A stretch of DNA of 64,000 nt from Bin25 sp965221765 (GTDB lineage Bacteria > Bacteroidota > Bacteroidia > Flavobacteriales > Flavobacteriaceae). Where the stretch lies: NCBI GenBank assembly GCA_965221765.1, contig OZ244911.1, forward strand, positions 1,240,001-1,304,000, in the 5' to 3' direction. Every line of letters begins with the position of its first letter. Positions within the stretch are counted from its first letter, which is position 1. This document shows positions 29,418 to 39,615 of the stretch, piece by piece. Below the pieces are notes generated by a model that saw nothing but the letters and a program-made list of their open reading frames with translations, had not been told where the DNA came from and did not search any database. The position numbers were made by a program, and so were the translations under genes.

Positions 29418-30668
29418 ATGAAGATCAATGTTAAGCATCCAAAATATATAGCTCCTGTATTAGGGTTGCCTTTTGTTATTGGTATTCCATTTTTATTTGG
29501 AATCGGTCAAACGGAAGAAAAAGATATAGAAGCATTTGAATTACAAGAGACCCAAGGCATCAATACTTCAGTTCCCCAACCCATTATCGAGCAGAATGAA
29601 GATATGGACAAAATGGATGCCTACCTAAAGTACTTTAAAGATTTAAATCAAGAAAGTGATTTTTTAATGGCTATAGAAGAAGATTCGATTATCAATGAAC
29701 TGATGGAATTGGGCTACACACCCCATGAAGTTCGACAAATTTATTTGAGCAATCAACAAATGCAAATTCGAAATACTTCTGAACAAAATAATCGATTAAT
29801 AGAAGATACTCTAGCATTTTTAAAACTCGATGAAATAGATACGGAACTTTTTGAATCTCTCAATAAAATAGAAAATCAAACCCCAACCGATCAACTATTT
29901 GAAGGTGAATTTTCGTTTCCGACTAGAGATAACAATCCATCAACGGAAAACCAATCAGAATACTCTAAAGAAGATAGGAGTATCACTGAACTCATCCGAT
30001 CGATGAATCAAGAATCTGAAAGAGCTATTATTCGTCAACATTTTTTAATGGATAGTCTCGAAAATCCAGAAAAGTATATTTCACAACCGAGATTAGACTC
30101 CCAAGATAAATCCGATAGTATAATAATCAGCTCTGGTAATAAAAAAAGTCGGACCGATGTGTTTTTTAATACCATTTATTTGAAGACAAGCAATGAAAAA
30201 ATCAAGGCTGTCATTGATCAAGAAGTAAAAATTGTTTTGGGAAGTCGGGTAAAATTGCGTCTATTGGAAGACATGAGGGTGGGTGATATCCAATTGTCGA
30301 GTGGCCAGGTACTCTATGCACTAGTGACTGGTTTTCAATCCCAGCGGGTATTGTTATCGATTAAATCAGTGGTTGTGGGTGGTCAAGTGATTCCTCAGTC
30401 TATTGAAGTGTATGACCAAGATGGGTTAGAGGGACTTTTTGTCCCTGAATCCAATTTTAGAAATATCGCTCGAGATATTGGAATATCGGCGACTCCCGAT
30501 TTATCGATTGAAACGCCTATAAGCACAACCAATGAAATGGTATTTGAAGCCGTCAATCAAGCGGTACAAACAGGCCGTGATTTTTTAAGAAAATCGATTG
30601 CGAAAAATAAAGCCATTCTTAAATACAATACCGTGGTTTATTTAGTATCAAATAACCAATCCTTATGA
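29418..30668 (+). CDS. traM: TraM conjugation protein (VirB10-like)
   Basis: 416 residues from ATG 29418; an in-frame TTG at 29409 is less likely. The N-terminus KHPKYIAPVLGLPFVIGIP is the TraM membrane anchor. A long acidic, Gln/Asn-rich region follows, then a C-terminal beta domain (VKLRLLEDMRVGD, LYALVTGFQSQRVLLSI) typical of the TraM/VirB10 barrel, ending near VYDQDGLEGLFVPE. It links inner and outer membrane parts of the channel. The stop overlaps an ATG of the traN frame (ATGA). Confidence 0.88.
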   Translation: MKINVKHPKYIAPVLGLPFVIGIPFLFGIGQTEEKDIEAFELQETQGINTSVPQPIIEQNEDMDKMDAYLKYFKDLNQESDFLMAIEEDSIINELMELGYTPHEVRQIYLSNQQMQIRNTSEQNNRLIEDTLAFLKLDEIDTELFESLNKIENQTPTDQLFEGEFSFPTRDNNPSTENQSEYSKEDRSITELIRSMNQESERAIIRQHFLMDSLENPEKYISQPRLDSQDKSDSIIISSGNKKSRTDVFFNTIYLKTSNEKIKAVIDQEVKIVLGSRVKLRLLEDMRVGDIQLSSGQVLYALVTGFQSQRVLLSIKSVVVGGQVIPQSIEVYDQDGLEGLFVPESNFRNIARDIGISATPDLSIETPISTTNEMVFEAVNQAVQTGRDFLRKSIAKNKAILKYNTVVYLVSNNQSL

Positions 30669-30715
30669 TCAATGTCCATTTACAAGTACAAGCCGATAGA
30701 GGTTCTTCATCAATA

Positions 30716-31543
30716 ATGAGATGGATTGTCATAATACTTTCAGTTCTTTTAGTGAATACACATAAAAGTTTTGGACAGAATCAAATAATGAAATTAGAAG
30801 ATGGGACCCCAATCGTATTAGTGAACCATTGGGTATCCACTCATTTTATATCCTCTTATTCGATTCAATACCTTGATTTATCCACTGAGCATGTATTGGG
30901 TGATATCCCAAATGAGAATATTGCCCGCATAAGACCCATTAAATCGTTCAATCCCGGAGAGGATGATATGGGGTATGTCACGATTGTTGGAAATCGGCTT
31001 TTTCATCAATTCAGATTACGCTATACGATGAATCCTGATTTAGCTACCAAGAATGTTCGGTTAAATGAATCTTTTGATGAGGCCTTCGGTCCATTACATG
31101 TTTCACTTTCAAAGTGGGAGGCTATGGAGTTAGCTAAAAAAGTTTGGCATAACAAGCCTACATTTTATGCCGTAGGGAGTAAAAAAGATTTACTTGAAAT
31201 ACGACTGAATAATCTATACGTATTCGGTGGTTACTTGTTTATTGATTTTCAAATCGAAAATAAAACAGAAGTCCCCTTTAGCATTCAACAAATTGATTAT
31301 TCTATAGAGGATAAGATCGTAGCGAAAGCTACCAATCAACAGTCGATTAAGATCCGACCGTATGTAGAATTACTCAACAACTCTTTTTTTAATAAGTATT
31401 ATCGGAATATTGTGGTGCTCCATCAATTTACCTTATTGGATTCTAAAGTATTCATTATCAGAGTGCTCGAAGAAGGAATCACAGGTCGATCGATCGCGTT
31501 GATAATCAATAATCGAGATATTCTCAGTGCTGATGTTCCATAG
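30716..31543 (+). CDS. traN: TraN conjugation protein (VirB9-like)
   Basis: 275 residues from ATG 30716, chosen because it opens directly into a signal peptide (WIVIILSVLLVNTHKSFGQ). An earlier ATG at 30665 in an ATGA overlap with traM would add 17 residues before the signal. The mature protein is beta-rich, and the late segment NIVVLHQFTLLDSKVFIIRV corresponds to the conserved end of TraN. It is the expected periplasmic core component that pairs with TraM. Confidence 0.82.
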   Translation: MRWIVIILSVLLVNTHKSFGQNQIMKLEDGTPIVLVNHWVSTHFISSYSIQYLDLSTEHVLGDIPNENIARIRPIKSFNPGEDDMGYVTIVGNRLFHQFRLRYTMNPDLATKNVRLNESFDEAFGPLHVSLSKWEAMELAKKVWHNKPTFYAVGSKKDLLEIRLNNLYVFGGYLFIDFQIENKTEVPFSIQQIDYSIEDKIVAKATNQQSIKIRPYVELLNNSFFNKYYRNIVVLHQFTLLDSKVFIIRVLEEGITGRSIALIINNRDILSADVP

Positions 31544-32120
31544 GATATTCATAATGTTAGGTTTGATTTCTTTGGGATTTAGTGGGGAATGCCAAGAAGG
31601 ATATCAATATATTTCAGTGGGTATTGGCCACTCTGTATCTTCTTTGAATCATTGGGTTTTATCGACTGCTTACGTAGCATCAATTGCCAATGGTGATAGT
31701 TGGGAATATGGACTCACTTGGATTGATAAGAATGATTTGGATCTTCATGATGCTAGAATTCGTTCTGCATTTGGATATGATGGGGACTTAGATTTAAGAT
31801 TAGATTCGAACAATAAAAAGTATCAATCATTTACGATCAGTACCCATCATAATCGAAAATTTCATCAATGGAAAAATGCTTTTTTAATTTCACATTATGG
31901 CATTGGTTTGGGAGTGGCGCACTTTAATTTGACTTTAGAGGGGGATCGATTAGACTTTTCTTCTTTAGAATTTGGCCCTAGTTTAGGAGTATCTTATCAA
32001 CATTTTTTAGCTAATAGAGTATGTGTTTTTATTCGTTTAAATGTTGGGGTTTATTGGAGAATAAAGTTGCCACCATCGTATCCAATAAGTCTACAAGTTG
32101 GATTCAAAGTTGCAATATAA
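31533..32120 (+). CDS. traO: TraO-like outer-membrane protein
   Basis: 195 residues from ATG 31533, overlapping the traN stop by 11 bases. A signal peptide (IFIMLGLISLGFSGECQ) precedes alternating beta strands such as YGIGLGVAHFNLTL and FGPSLGVSYQHFL, ending SLQVGFKVAI, an outer-membrane barrel-like C-terminus. Position and size match TraO of Bacteroidetes elements. It is the last intact tra gene; traP, traQ, relaxase and coupling protein genes do not follow. Confidence 0.72.
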   Translation: MFHRIFIMLGLISLGFSGECQEGYQYISVGIGHSVSSLNHWVLSTAYVASIANGDSWEYGLTWIDKNDLDLHDARIRSAFGYDGDLDLRLDSNNKKYQSFTISTHHNRKFHQWKNAFLISHYGIGLGVAHFNLTLEGDRLDFSSLEFGPSLGVSYQHFLANRVCVFIRLNVGVYWRIKLPPSYPISLQVGFKVAI

Positions 32121-32523
32121 AAGACTTTGAACAACAGTGTGATCAAATTAATACGAGGACTCCATGAACTTTCGGATTATTTTTTTGAAACCGAGTGATT
32201 TAGCATTTTCAAGACAGTAAAAATCAAACGAAAACGGCTGCTTTTCGCCACCGTGGTCTCAATATCATCGGACATATTTACCCACGTCGTATTAATCGAG
32301 AACTATTGTGATGAATCGAATCCGCAACAAACCTCAAAGCATTTGAGTTTTGATGAAAAGCGTTTTACGAAAAGATGCCACCATTCTCAGTGAAATAGAA
32401 AAAAGAACAGTATATACCAAAGTATCATCAGCTTATTTTTTAGTGGGCTTTTTCTTTGAAATCAATCGATTATCGAGACCACGAAATTTCATTTCCTCGA
32501 TCTTTTTTGGATTCAATGAAGGC
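32121..32523 (+). other. Degenerate stretch after the tra operon
   Basis: No supported gene. A 66-codon frame (32350-32550) runs into the IS30 copy and looks incidental. The operon may once have continued here before the IS30 insertion at 32524. Confidence 0.35.
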
Positions 32524-33578
32524 CATGTTCAACTATCTAGTGCAACATAATCCCACGTTGATTTTATCTTTTCGATAGGACTAAGATAATCCAATTGACG
32601 AACGCCTCTGTTATTTATTTTGTCTTCAATGATTTGTATTTCTTGGTCGGTATCATCATCAATGCTCTCCCCTTTGTTGAACCACCGTCTCAGTACGCCG
32701 ATTCGGTTTTCAACCGTGCCTTTCTCTTGGGACGAATAGGGTCTCGTAAAGAACGTTTTGATGCCAAATGGCTGCTTGATGAGATCGTGTTTGGCGAATT
32801 CCAACCCATTATCAAAAGTCATGGTTTTTATCCTCTGAGGGCCTATTTCTTTGATCTTCTCCATGATGGCATGAACCACTGGCGTCGCCTCTTTACTAGG
32901 CAACTTTTGAATCTTCGTATACAAGCTAGCCCGATCGGTTAACACGAGTAAGGGACATCCTCTTTGGCTCCCAATCATTAAATCCGCTTCAACATCGATG
33001 GACGGTCTTGAATACCTCCTCGATTCCCCTTGTAATTCCCACGCTGACGTCTTCTTTTGCCATGACGTAGATAACGATACCACCGTTTGTAGGGAGCCTC
33101 CGATGTTTTGTTCCCGTGCTTGCCAGTCCATCACCAGCGATCGATGCATTCTGTCGAAACCCCTGCCATGCCCTTGGCTTTCCAGTAAGCGGACTCCAAC
33201 GTTCTTCCACCATCCAGTATTTGATGTCGTCTTTGAGTGCCCGGGTCCACTTGATGAGACGAGGCTTTCCCTGTTCTCTCTTGACTGCTTTCCGCTGGGC
33301 TGTATCGGCTTGGTAATATCCCTTATCTGGACCTCGTTTCGTGGTATGACGCTGCCGTTCTCTCCAAATGGTGGTCCGATGAACGCCTAGTTCTTCGGCC
33401 ATAGCTCGATTGGAAAACCCTTGATCAATGAGTGCCTCCAATACGTACCTTTGTTCTTGGTTAAGTTTTCGATATTTCATAGTTAGTAGTATTTGAAACG
33501 TCAAAATGACACCTTAGTAACTTCCCTAGTCAAACGATTGACTAGGGTTGTTATTGTTGAACTAGATAGTTGAACTTG
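32524..33578 (-). mobile_element. IS30-family insertion sequence, copy A
   Basis: A 1055-bp element almost identical to 39616-40670 but inverted. The ends are imperfect inverted repeats sharing GTTCAACTATCTAGT and CAACA (left CATG..., right complement CAAG...). Inside the right end a hairpin (33524-33547, arms CCCTAGTCAA with a four-base loop) lies upstream of the transposase start. The only difference I noticed from copy B is one base near the left end. The insertion borders a DNA methyltransferase gene remnant on the right. Confidence 0.85.
32529..33480 (-). pseudogene. IS30 transposase, copy A, frames disrupted
   Basis: The start MKYRKLNQEQRYVLEALIDQ with an HTH (IDQGFSNRAMAEELGVHRTT) is IS30-type. 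The N-terminal frame loses homology after VEERWSP; another frame then reads MAGVSTECIDRW, a stop, then YKRWYRYLRHGKRRRQRG; the third frame carries the catalytic domain, EADLMIG (D), TFDNGLEF (D) and KGTVENRIGVLRRWF (E). All three DDE residues survive, but at least two shifts and a stop separate the parts. Both copies carry the same defects, so this version was probably mobilised in trans. Confidence 0.75.
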
Positions 33579-33868
33579 TAAAAGCATCTTCCATCACCAA
33601 AGAAGAATTCTTGAATTTCACGAAAAGCCTATGGGAATTTCCGACAGAGTCTGCCAAACGAGTGAAACATCCAGCCCCTTTTCCTATTGAATTACCAAGA
33701 CGGTTGATTCAATTATACACGTTCGATGGCGAAATCATTTTAGATCCCTTTATGGGTTCTGGGACGACAGCCATTGCTTCACTTCGTTCCGGAAGACAGT
33801 ATGTGGGATACGATACATCATCGGAATATGTAGCAAACGCTATGAAACGCATCCAATTGGAAGTATGA
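33579..33868 (+). pseudogene. DNA methyltransferase (N4/N6 beta class), 3' fragment
   Basis: Frame open from the IS30 border to TGA 33868. It reads FTKSLWEFPTESAKRVKHPA, PFPIELPRRLIQLYTF, then LDPFMGSGTTAIASLRSGR, the S-adenosylmethionine-binding motif placed C-terminally as in beta-class enzymes. The catalytic (N/D)PP(Y/W) motif and everything upstream are missing, with the break exactly at the IS30 end. It was probably a restriction-modification or orphan methylase. Confidence 0.75.
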
Positions 33869-34046
33869 ATGACTGTTTGACCTGTCTTTTTAATGATTCT
33901 GAAAAAAGATGTCGTTTGAGCCAACGGCTTCCTGTGGCCTTTGACATGGCTCGTAACCGATGGATTGGAACAAATCAAAACTTTGGATTCCGAAAAAGTC
34001 ATTCCTGTTTTGAATGAATCGACGGTTTTTTGAAATGAAATGACTG

Positions 34047-35279
34047 TTAATCCGTTGGCTTTCGATCCGTATCGATGATCTTCCCTTTAGAGGCTTTTAG
34101 GGTTTCGAAAAGTTGTTGGATTTTGATACTCGGTTCATGGGAGATGAGCTGACAATACGTTTGAAATTGATCTAGCATCCAGGTTCGCATGGATGGAATG
34201 GGAATTGAATAAAAACCATCATCTCGCCATTGAACCACTCCCCGCCCCACTAAATCATCCCATGTTTTTTGAGGTTCTTCAATATAAGGATTTAATTTAA
34301 AATCTCTCAAAATACCATCCTTATTAAGAAGACTTGTATTGATCTCGTTTTCAAAAAACGACTGGTAGATATGACATCGTGTTTCAGCACTTATTTCATA
34401 GAATCGATGTTGATAATACTGGTTTTTTAGAAGCAATCCTTTTTCCATCACTTGTTTTAATAACCCATTGGAAAGAATGCCATCATTCTCTTGGATCATT
34501 TTCGAAGCCACATCCCCGTAAGAAGCCACATGATGTGGCCATTGGAAGGTTTCTTTAGATAATTCATCCAACCAATGATTCAAATCAGGATGCTGGGCAT
34601 CCAACGATGCTCCTTTCACCATATAATCTCTTAAAATAGCTCGTTCAGATACTTGATCAATCGGTTGTAAATCAATCATCGAATCTCCATAAAACCTTGA
34701 AATTTTGAAATTCTGAAAAACCTTTCGAGTATTGCCTAGTCCAGCAAATAACATCACCAATCCATGGTTATTTTTTAAGTTATGAATCGCATTTAAAGTC
34801 GCTGGCGCTTGAATTCTTAAAGAAGCATCCTCTTTGAACTCTATTTCCGCTATTTGGGCTTCATCTAAAATCAAAAGAGTCGGCTGTTTGACCAGTGACA
34901 AAATTTCTAAAGCGGTTTCTTCTGCTTTTTCTTGTGTGATCTTTCCTTGAAGAAGTTTTAAATCTAATCCCACTTCTCTGGCCGTTTGTTGAAATTTCTT
35001 TCGACCTAACAATAAGCGACCTAATTGAATCGGATGGCCTAATCTGGTGATCGTTTGAAGATCCACAATCCGCCAATCGTTTGGTGTCTTTTTTTTTAAT
35101 TCTTCAATCAAAGCCGTTTTCCCAACCCCTGGTGGCCCTTGAATCAAAATGGATTTCGCCTCTCCTCTTTCTTTGGATTCTTTTAAAGAATCATTGAAAA
35201 AATCAATTTCTTCTTTTCTTCCATGAAAATACGCTGCCGTCCCTCGATCAATGACGGAACGTCGTTTTTGAGATGTCAT
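34047..35279 (-). CDS. AAA-type ATPase, accessory
   Basis: 410 residues. The Walker A motif is GPPGVGKTALIEEL and Walker B LLILDEAQ; an arginine-rich sensor region and a C-terminal winged-helix-like part follow (WDDLVGRGVVQWRDDGFYSI). The N-terminus YFHGRKEEIDFFNDSL is typical of the AAA_16/STAND-related family. No partner nuclease or protease domain is fused, and function is unknown. It lies between the inverted IS30 copies, so it is probable cargo. A T9 run (35089-35097) is in frame here. Confidence 0.72.
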   Translation of the reverse strand: MTSQKRRSVIDRGTAAYFHGRKEEIDFFNDSLKESKERGEAKSILIQGPPGVGKTALIEELKKKTPNDWRIVDLQTITRLGHPIQLGRLLLGRKKFQQTAREVGLDLKLLQGKITQEKAEETALEILSLVKQPTLLILDEAQIAEIEFKEDASLRIQAPATLNAIHNLKNNHGLVMLFAGLGNTRKVFQNFKISRFYGDSMIDLQPIDQVSERAILRDYMVKGASLDAQHPDLNHWLDELSKETFQWPHHVASYGDVASKMIQENDGILSNGLLKQVMEKGLLLKNQYYQHRFYEISAETRCHIYQSFFENEINTSLLNKDGILRDFKLNPYIEEPQKTWDDLVGRGVVQWRDDGFYSIPIPSMRTWMLDQFQTYCQLISHEPSIKIQQLFETLKASKGKIIDTDRKPTD

Positions 35280-35346
35280 TAATTCAAATCATTTTTAAAT
35301 TAAAAATACCAAAATATTCCGTGTGAATACATGAAAAACCCTTGTT

Positions 35347-35532
35347 TTAAAGATGATGGATAATCATGATTTTAATCAAATACAGAACTCCTGCGATCAA
35401 TCCAAATTGAAGAATCAATCCTAATAATAGAAGTGAAATAGCACCAACAGGGCCGATACCGAATTCTTTAAAAAAGTTGAAAATGAATTTCATTTTTTTA
35501 TTTTCAGGTTTTAAATCCAATCCATAACGCAT
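35347..35532 (-). CDS. Small single-helix membrane protein
   Basis: 61 residues from MRYGLDL, or 48 from MKFIFNFF (35493). It has one long hydrophobic region (GAISLLLLGLILQFGLIAGVL). It lies between the AAA ATPase and the small lipoprotein, same strand. No family recognised; could be incidental. Confidence 0.4.
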   Translation of the reverse strand: MRYGLDLKPENKKMKFIFNFFKEFGIGPVGAISLLLLGLILQFGLIAGVLYLIKIMIIHHL

Positions 35533-35619
35533 AGTCACCATAAAGATATGATATTTCCATGATATGATATGCCATTTTCATATATAGTTTTCTTTAGTAA
35601 CGAATAACATAATCTTATT

Positions 35620-36134
35620 TCACAGCCTATCACAATCGACGGCTTGTGCGACATCTTCGGGGGTGAAAGTCCAAGTGAGCATAAATTCCGGATAGTTATA
35701 GATTGATTCGTTTTTTTTCGGTTCTTTCGAAGTCTTTTAACATAATCTGGATATGATCTTAAATCAAAGATATTTTTTTGATGACTGTCATCATGATGAG
35801 CAAACCGATGATAAGTCAAACACTCCCCATGATCGAATCTTATGATGACGAAATCTGAAGAACCATTTTTAAATCCAAAAAATGGATTTGAAGATGGTTC
35901 TCCAGAAAGCGGGCCTATTGAAATCATTTCATTATGATTGATTTTCCAACGATCTATTAAACGATTCCCATTTCCCGGCGTATCATAGGCTTCGATCACT
36001 AAATCCAGTCCAGATTGATTTATGTAGAGGTATGTAATTTCCGAACTCCAGCTCACCAATGGCTGACATCCGAGAACACATAGAAATACCAAAAACGCTG
36101 GAATGAGGTTTTTGTTTATTCTTCTATCCATCAT
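35620..36134 (-). pseudogene. Small lipoprotein partner, copy 1, frameshifted near the C-terminus
   Basis: ATG 36134 opens a lipoprotein signal (AFLVFLCVLGC). The mature part ITYLYINQSGLDLVIEAYD matches the gene at 54349-54879 (ISYHYLNHSGTDLAIIAYD). An A8 run in the coding strand (+ strand T8, 35711-35718) shifts the frame; with A9 the end reads LTWTFTPEDVAQAVDCDRL, the same ending as the paralogue, to a stop at 35620. As read, a different tail extends to 35535. It follows the HExxH protease gene by 53 bases, the same order as in copy 2. Function unknown; an inhibitor or chaperone for the protease is an inference from the conserved pairing. Confidence 0.65.
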
Positions 36135-36187
36135 AGAAGTGCTTACTGATTGTTTAATAAAAACAGAAGCTTCTGTTTTTCATCTTC

Positions 36188-37753
36188 TTATTTCCAAGCA
36201 GAAAACAATGCGTCTAGTTGATTTTCAGCACTATTGTTATACTTCGATTTAATATGATCTCTCCAGCTACTCCATGTTTTCTTCCCAATCATTGCATTCT
36301 CAATTTGAGAAAGTGTGTAGCCAGACACTGATTCACTTACTTTAGTATTGTTTTTTTCATCATCAATCATGTCAACCACCACAAGCGTATATTCTGGATA
36401 ATCAGAACTAAACCCAACCACATAGGATGTTCCGTATATCATTCTTGTCAATGCCCATTGAACGCCTCGAGCCCAACTTTCTGAGACATAATCGTCTGTG
36501 TCATGAAAAACCCAACGACCTTGATTCCAATGTGCTGCATGCGCTAGTTCATGGATCACCGTGCCATAAATATACATGCTTTGCCTTGTTGAATCATAGA
36601 TATTAATTGGCCCAGATATTCCGAGAAAATGTCTAAAAGAATTAAAATTACCCCCAACTCCTTCCGAACTTTTACGAGTAAAAGCTCGAATTTTGATTTG
36701 CGTTCTCCAAAAGCTATTTTGTGGTGGTCTATTGAGACCTTGTATATTTTTATAGTAATAATGATGGGCAGCTCTGAATATGGTTGCAAAATACGCCTCT
36801 CTTGAGCTTGCCGCAATAAAGTGATTCCAAGCCCGATCTCTTTTAGGACCATTGACTCCTGTAGAATTAAATATAGTCGCGCCAGTACGCACCTTAAAAT
36901 CATGTCGTTCGAAATTGAATGAATAATTCGCTGGACGTCTGAAGGAACCATCGCATCGATAATAACCACTAGAATTCGTAATGCTAGTAGCGTGGTAAAC
37001 CAACGCCTGGCTCGAACCTTGATCCCTTCTACGGGGATGTTGCTTCCTTCAGAAGAATCATAGGTCTTAATGGTTCCCCAAGGCGTCCACTTTCCAGATC
37101 GAGCATTTTTTGCTGGTGTGACCACCTCTTCCCAATGATTGGTCAATCGTAAGGATTCATCAATAAACGATTCAGCGAAATTGGACAATCGTCGCTGGTT
37201 TGATTCGATAAATTCATAATCCCCATATTCGTTAGGGATGTGAAGGTTACTCAATATTTCATAGGGCACACTTTGGGGCAATTCATCATCCACTTCAACC
37301 GATGCATAAAGTGGCATGGGTTTGTCTTTGGGAGCGTTAGGATCGATGTAATAATTTCCTAGTTTTTTTATTTTCCGATCCAATGGGTAGCCATAAAGAA
37401 TCAACTCTTCATCTAAGGAAAGGGAATCCAAATGGGCTTCATTCTCTGGTAGAAACTTCACATAGTAGTGTGTCGTTTTTACTTCATAATCCCCTGGTAA
37501 TTCGGCACGAAAAGATTTCCTTAAGCTGTTGAGAGCCTTTTTCATGTTTTCAACGGTATGAGGCGAATCAATGGGATCTCCTAAAATCATCTCATCGCCG
37601 GGTGGTAGTGGTTCCGGTTCTAGTTTTGGAGCCGCAGTCCATATAGAGTCTATAGTTGGTTCGACTGAATCAGCTGTGGTTTCTTTTTGACAAGCAATGG
37701 TGCATAACAAAATACCCATCAAAAGGCATAAAAAAGAAAAGTGTTTTTCTCAT
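36188..37753 (-). pseudogene. HExxH zinc-protease lipoprotein, copy 1, frameshifted
   Basis: The reconstructed protein has a lipoprotein signal (MRKTLFF... then LLMGILLCTIAC), a ~190-residue N-terminal region (FVKFLP, YYIDPNAPKDKP), a carboxypeptidase-regulatory-like beta domain (WGTIKTYDSSEG to YSFNFERHDF), then a zincin domain with VIHELAHAAHW (HExxH) and a downstream ESWARG Glu as possible third ligand. The ATG at 37753 is out of frame with the signal unless the T6 run (+ A6, 37730-37735) or a nearby A run changes by one base. A second shift is near residue 235 (KVRARRWFTT). Expected site: cell surface. Paralogue at 52841-54383. Confidence 0.7.
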
Positions 37754-37984
37754 ATGTGAAATTGATTATCTAGGCGACAAATATGAGTAAACTTTCGAAG
37801 AAAACCCCCCTTCAAATGTTAAATTTTTCCTACAGAATGTCACTCTTTTTTTAACCAAACACCATGACTCATCGATAGTATGAGAATATGATCCCCATAC
37901 TCATAGGCTTTTATTCTTTTGCAATAGAAACAAAATGTCTATTTGCCCTGGATGTATTTCTATTTTTTAGAGTATATATTTTAA

Positions 37985-38466
37985 TTATTTAATCAATATG
38001 ATTAAAGGCTCTAAACCTCTTTGCCAAACAAAGTCATGATTAATCCATATTTTCTCGGCGAGCATGTTGCCATGAGATCGGTCAAATTGAGTTTTCACTT
38101 GATCCATGTCATTTTCAGTCCATTGGATATAAGTGTATGAAATGTTGTCTTTATGTTGTTGTGTGTTCAAATGAATCACCACCTCATAAAACTCTGAATT
38201 TTTCGATTCAGGGGTTATGATGGTATAACGTTTAGAAACTGTCAGATTGGGGTTGTTGACTTCTTGTAATCTTCCATCCTTCGATTCATAAAAAATTTTT
38301 ATTGTATTAATATCAATTTTTCCAATCTCAGGATTTAATAAATCGGTTCCATCGGTATTTTGAACCATGAAATGCATCGTTGCATCAATGATAACGCAAC
38401 AAATATCCTCACCTCTTTTACTATCACAAGATAGTAATAAAGGAATTATTAAAAAAAACTATTCAT
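37985..38466 (-). pseudogene. Small lipoprotein following a C10 protease (possible inhibitor), signal peptide out of frame
   Basis: The soluble part is open from about 38440 to 37985 (130 residues from the first internal ATG 38377). Upstream, ATG 38466 gives MNSFF and then a stop; the coding-strand T8 run (+ A8, 38451-38458) would, as T9, give MNSFFLIIPLLLSC and join the rest. It lies 20 bases after the reconstructed stop of a C10 cysteine protease. In Streptococcus and Bacteroides, C10 proteases are commonly followed by small inhibitor genes (Spi, Bfi), so an inhibitor role is plausible but is not shown by sequence. Confidence 0.5.
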
Positions 38467-38486
38467 AATACCATCTGATTATATAT

Positions 38487-39615
38487 TTACTCTCGAATAT
38501 TATAAATCATTTTATTCTTGTAGTCAAACGTATATCCATTAACATTCCACCCCGATGAAAACCAGCCATCATACTGGCCACCATCCCATCCCCAATTTAT
38601 TCGATACGTATATGTTCTAACGGGAGTATTGATATATCCATACCTTATCACCCTTACATGAACTGAAGCCAGTGTATTCTCTTATGCCATTACAAATCCA
38701 TGCATGTCCATTTTCATATACATTAAAAAAAAGCCACTTCACTTTTTTTTCACCTCCAGAAATGATGATAGGATAACCATTTTTTAATTCGTTAAATGTG
38801 GTTTCAGGAGAAAAATCTCCCAAATTTGCGGAACTATATTTAAAATCTGTTGTAAATGCGCTAGGCACATCACTCATATAAGCGATAGAACCTCCACATT
38901 TCCATTTCATATTTACTGCATCGCCAATATCTTTAATTAATTTTGAAGTCTCATTTGATCCTTTATTATCGGGCATTAAAGACCATTGATAATTTGATGG
39001 ATATTCATGATATTTCATAATCTGAGCCATCGCAGTAGCAACGCATCCCGCGGGGCTTTTCCATTCAAATCCTCTTTGCACCCAAGATTAGGAGCATGGT
39101 TATTAAATCCCTTATACTGTCCCCAAGAAGTACTTAATAAAGGGCCATATTGAATTTTCAGTTTGATGTTAGCACTAGAACCTCTTTTGTTTTGTGAACT
39201 ATTACTTGTATTAATAAAATCCTCAATATGTTCAGTAGTCCATTCCTCATCGGGTATAATGATTATTTCATCAGTATATTCGTCTTTGCGTAATACTTGA
39301 ATATATTCATCCTGAGACTCTAACAATTCGACCAACAAGATTGGATATGATTTTGATTTGGTGTCAAAATAACCTTGATTAGAATATGCTAAAACCGGAA
39401 TAGCCCTTTTATCACTAGTCAGTACCATATACCCTCCCCCTTCGTAATTAATGATGTAGTAAGATGGTTTTTTTTGTTGGAACCAACTGGTGTTACTTCA
39501 GCAATTTCTTTTTTCTTATGATTTCTCTTCAAATGAGTGTGGTTCTTGGCTTTGGAAAAAGAGATGCTCTCAAGCTATTTCTTTGATTTCATCGATATCA
39601 ATGAAATTTGAATTA
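38487..39615 (-). pseudogene. C10 (streptopain-like) cysteine protease, 3' part
   Basis: The propeptide is recognisable (IDIDEIKEIA, two stops, then YYIINYEGGGYMVLTSDKRA, PVLAYSNQGYFD). Mature-domain landmarks are LLSTSWGQY, the catalytic Cys in AGCVATAMAQIMKYHEYP, the catalytic His in GHAWICNGIREY, and the C-terminal RINWGWDGGQYDGWF. Several frame changes separate them: an A8 run near 39472, one near 39085, one near 38630; the natural end is TAA at 38487. The gene is cut at 39615 by IS30 copy B; its lipoprotein signal lies beyond the element. Originally a secreted protease; now dead. Confidence 0.75.

Noticed and set aside
32998..33390. Open frames opposite the IS30 transposase (also 39804-40196 and 40252-40599)
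   Set aside because: Shadows of the transposase on the other strand, identical in both copies because the DNA is identical.
33579..39615. Segment between IS30 copies as a classical composite transposon
   Set aside because: Both transposases are broken, no flanking target duplication of the whole segment was seen, and one IS lies inside a gene. Cargo association is kept only as a hypothesis.
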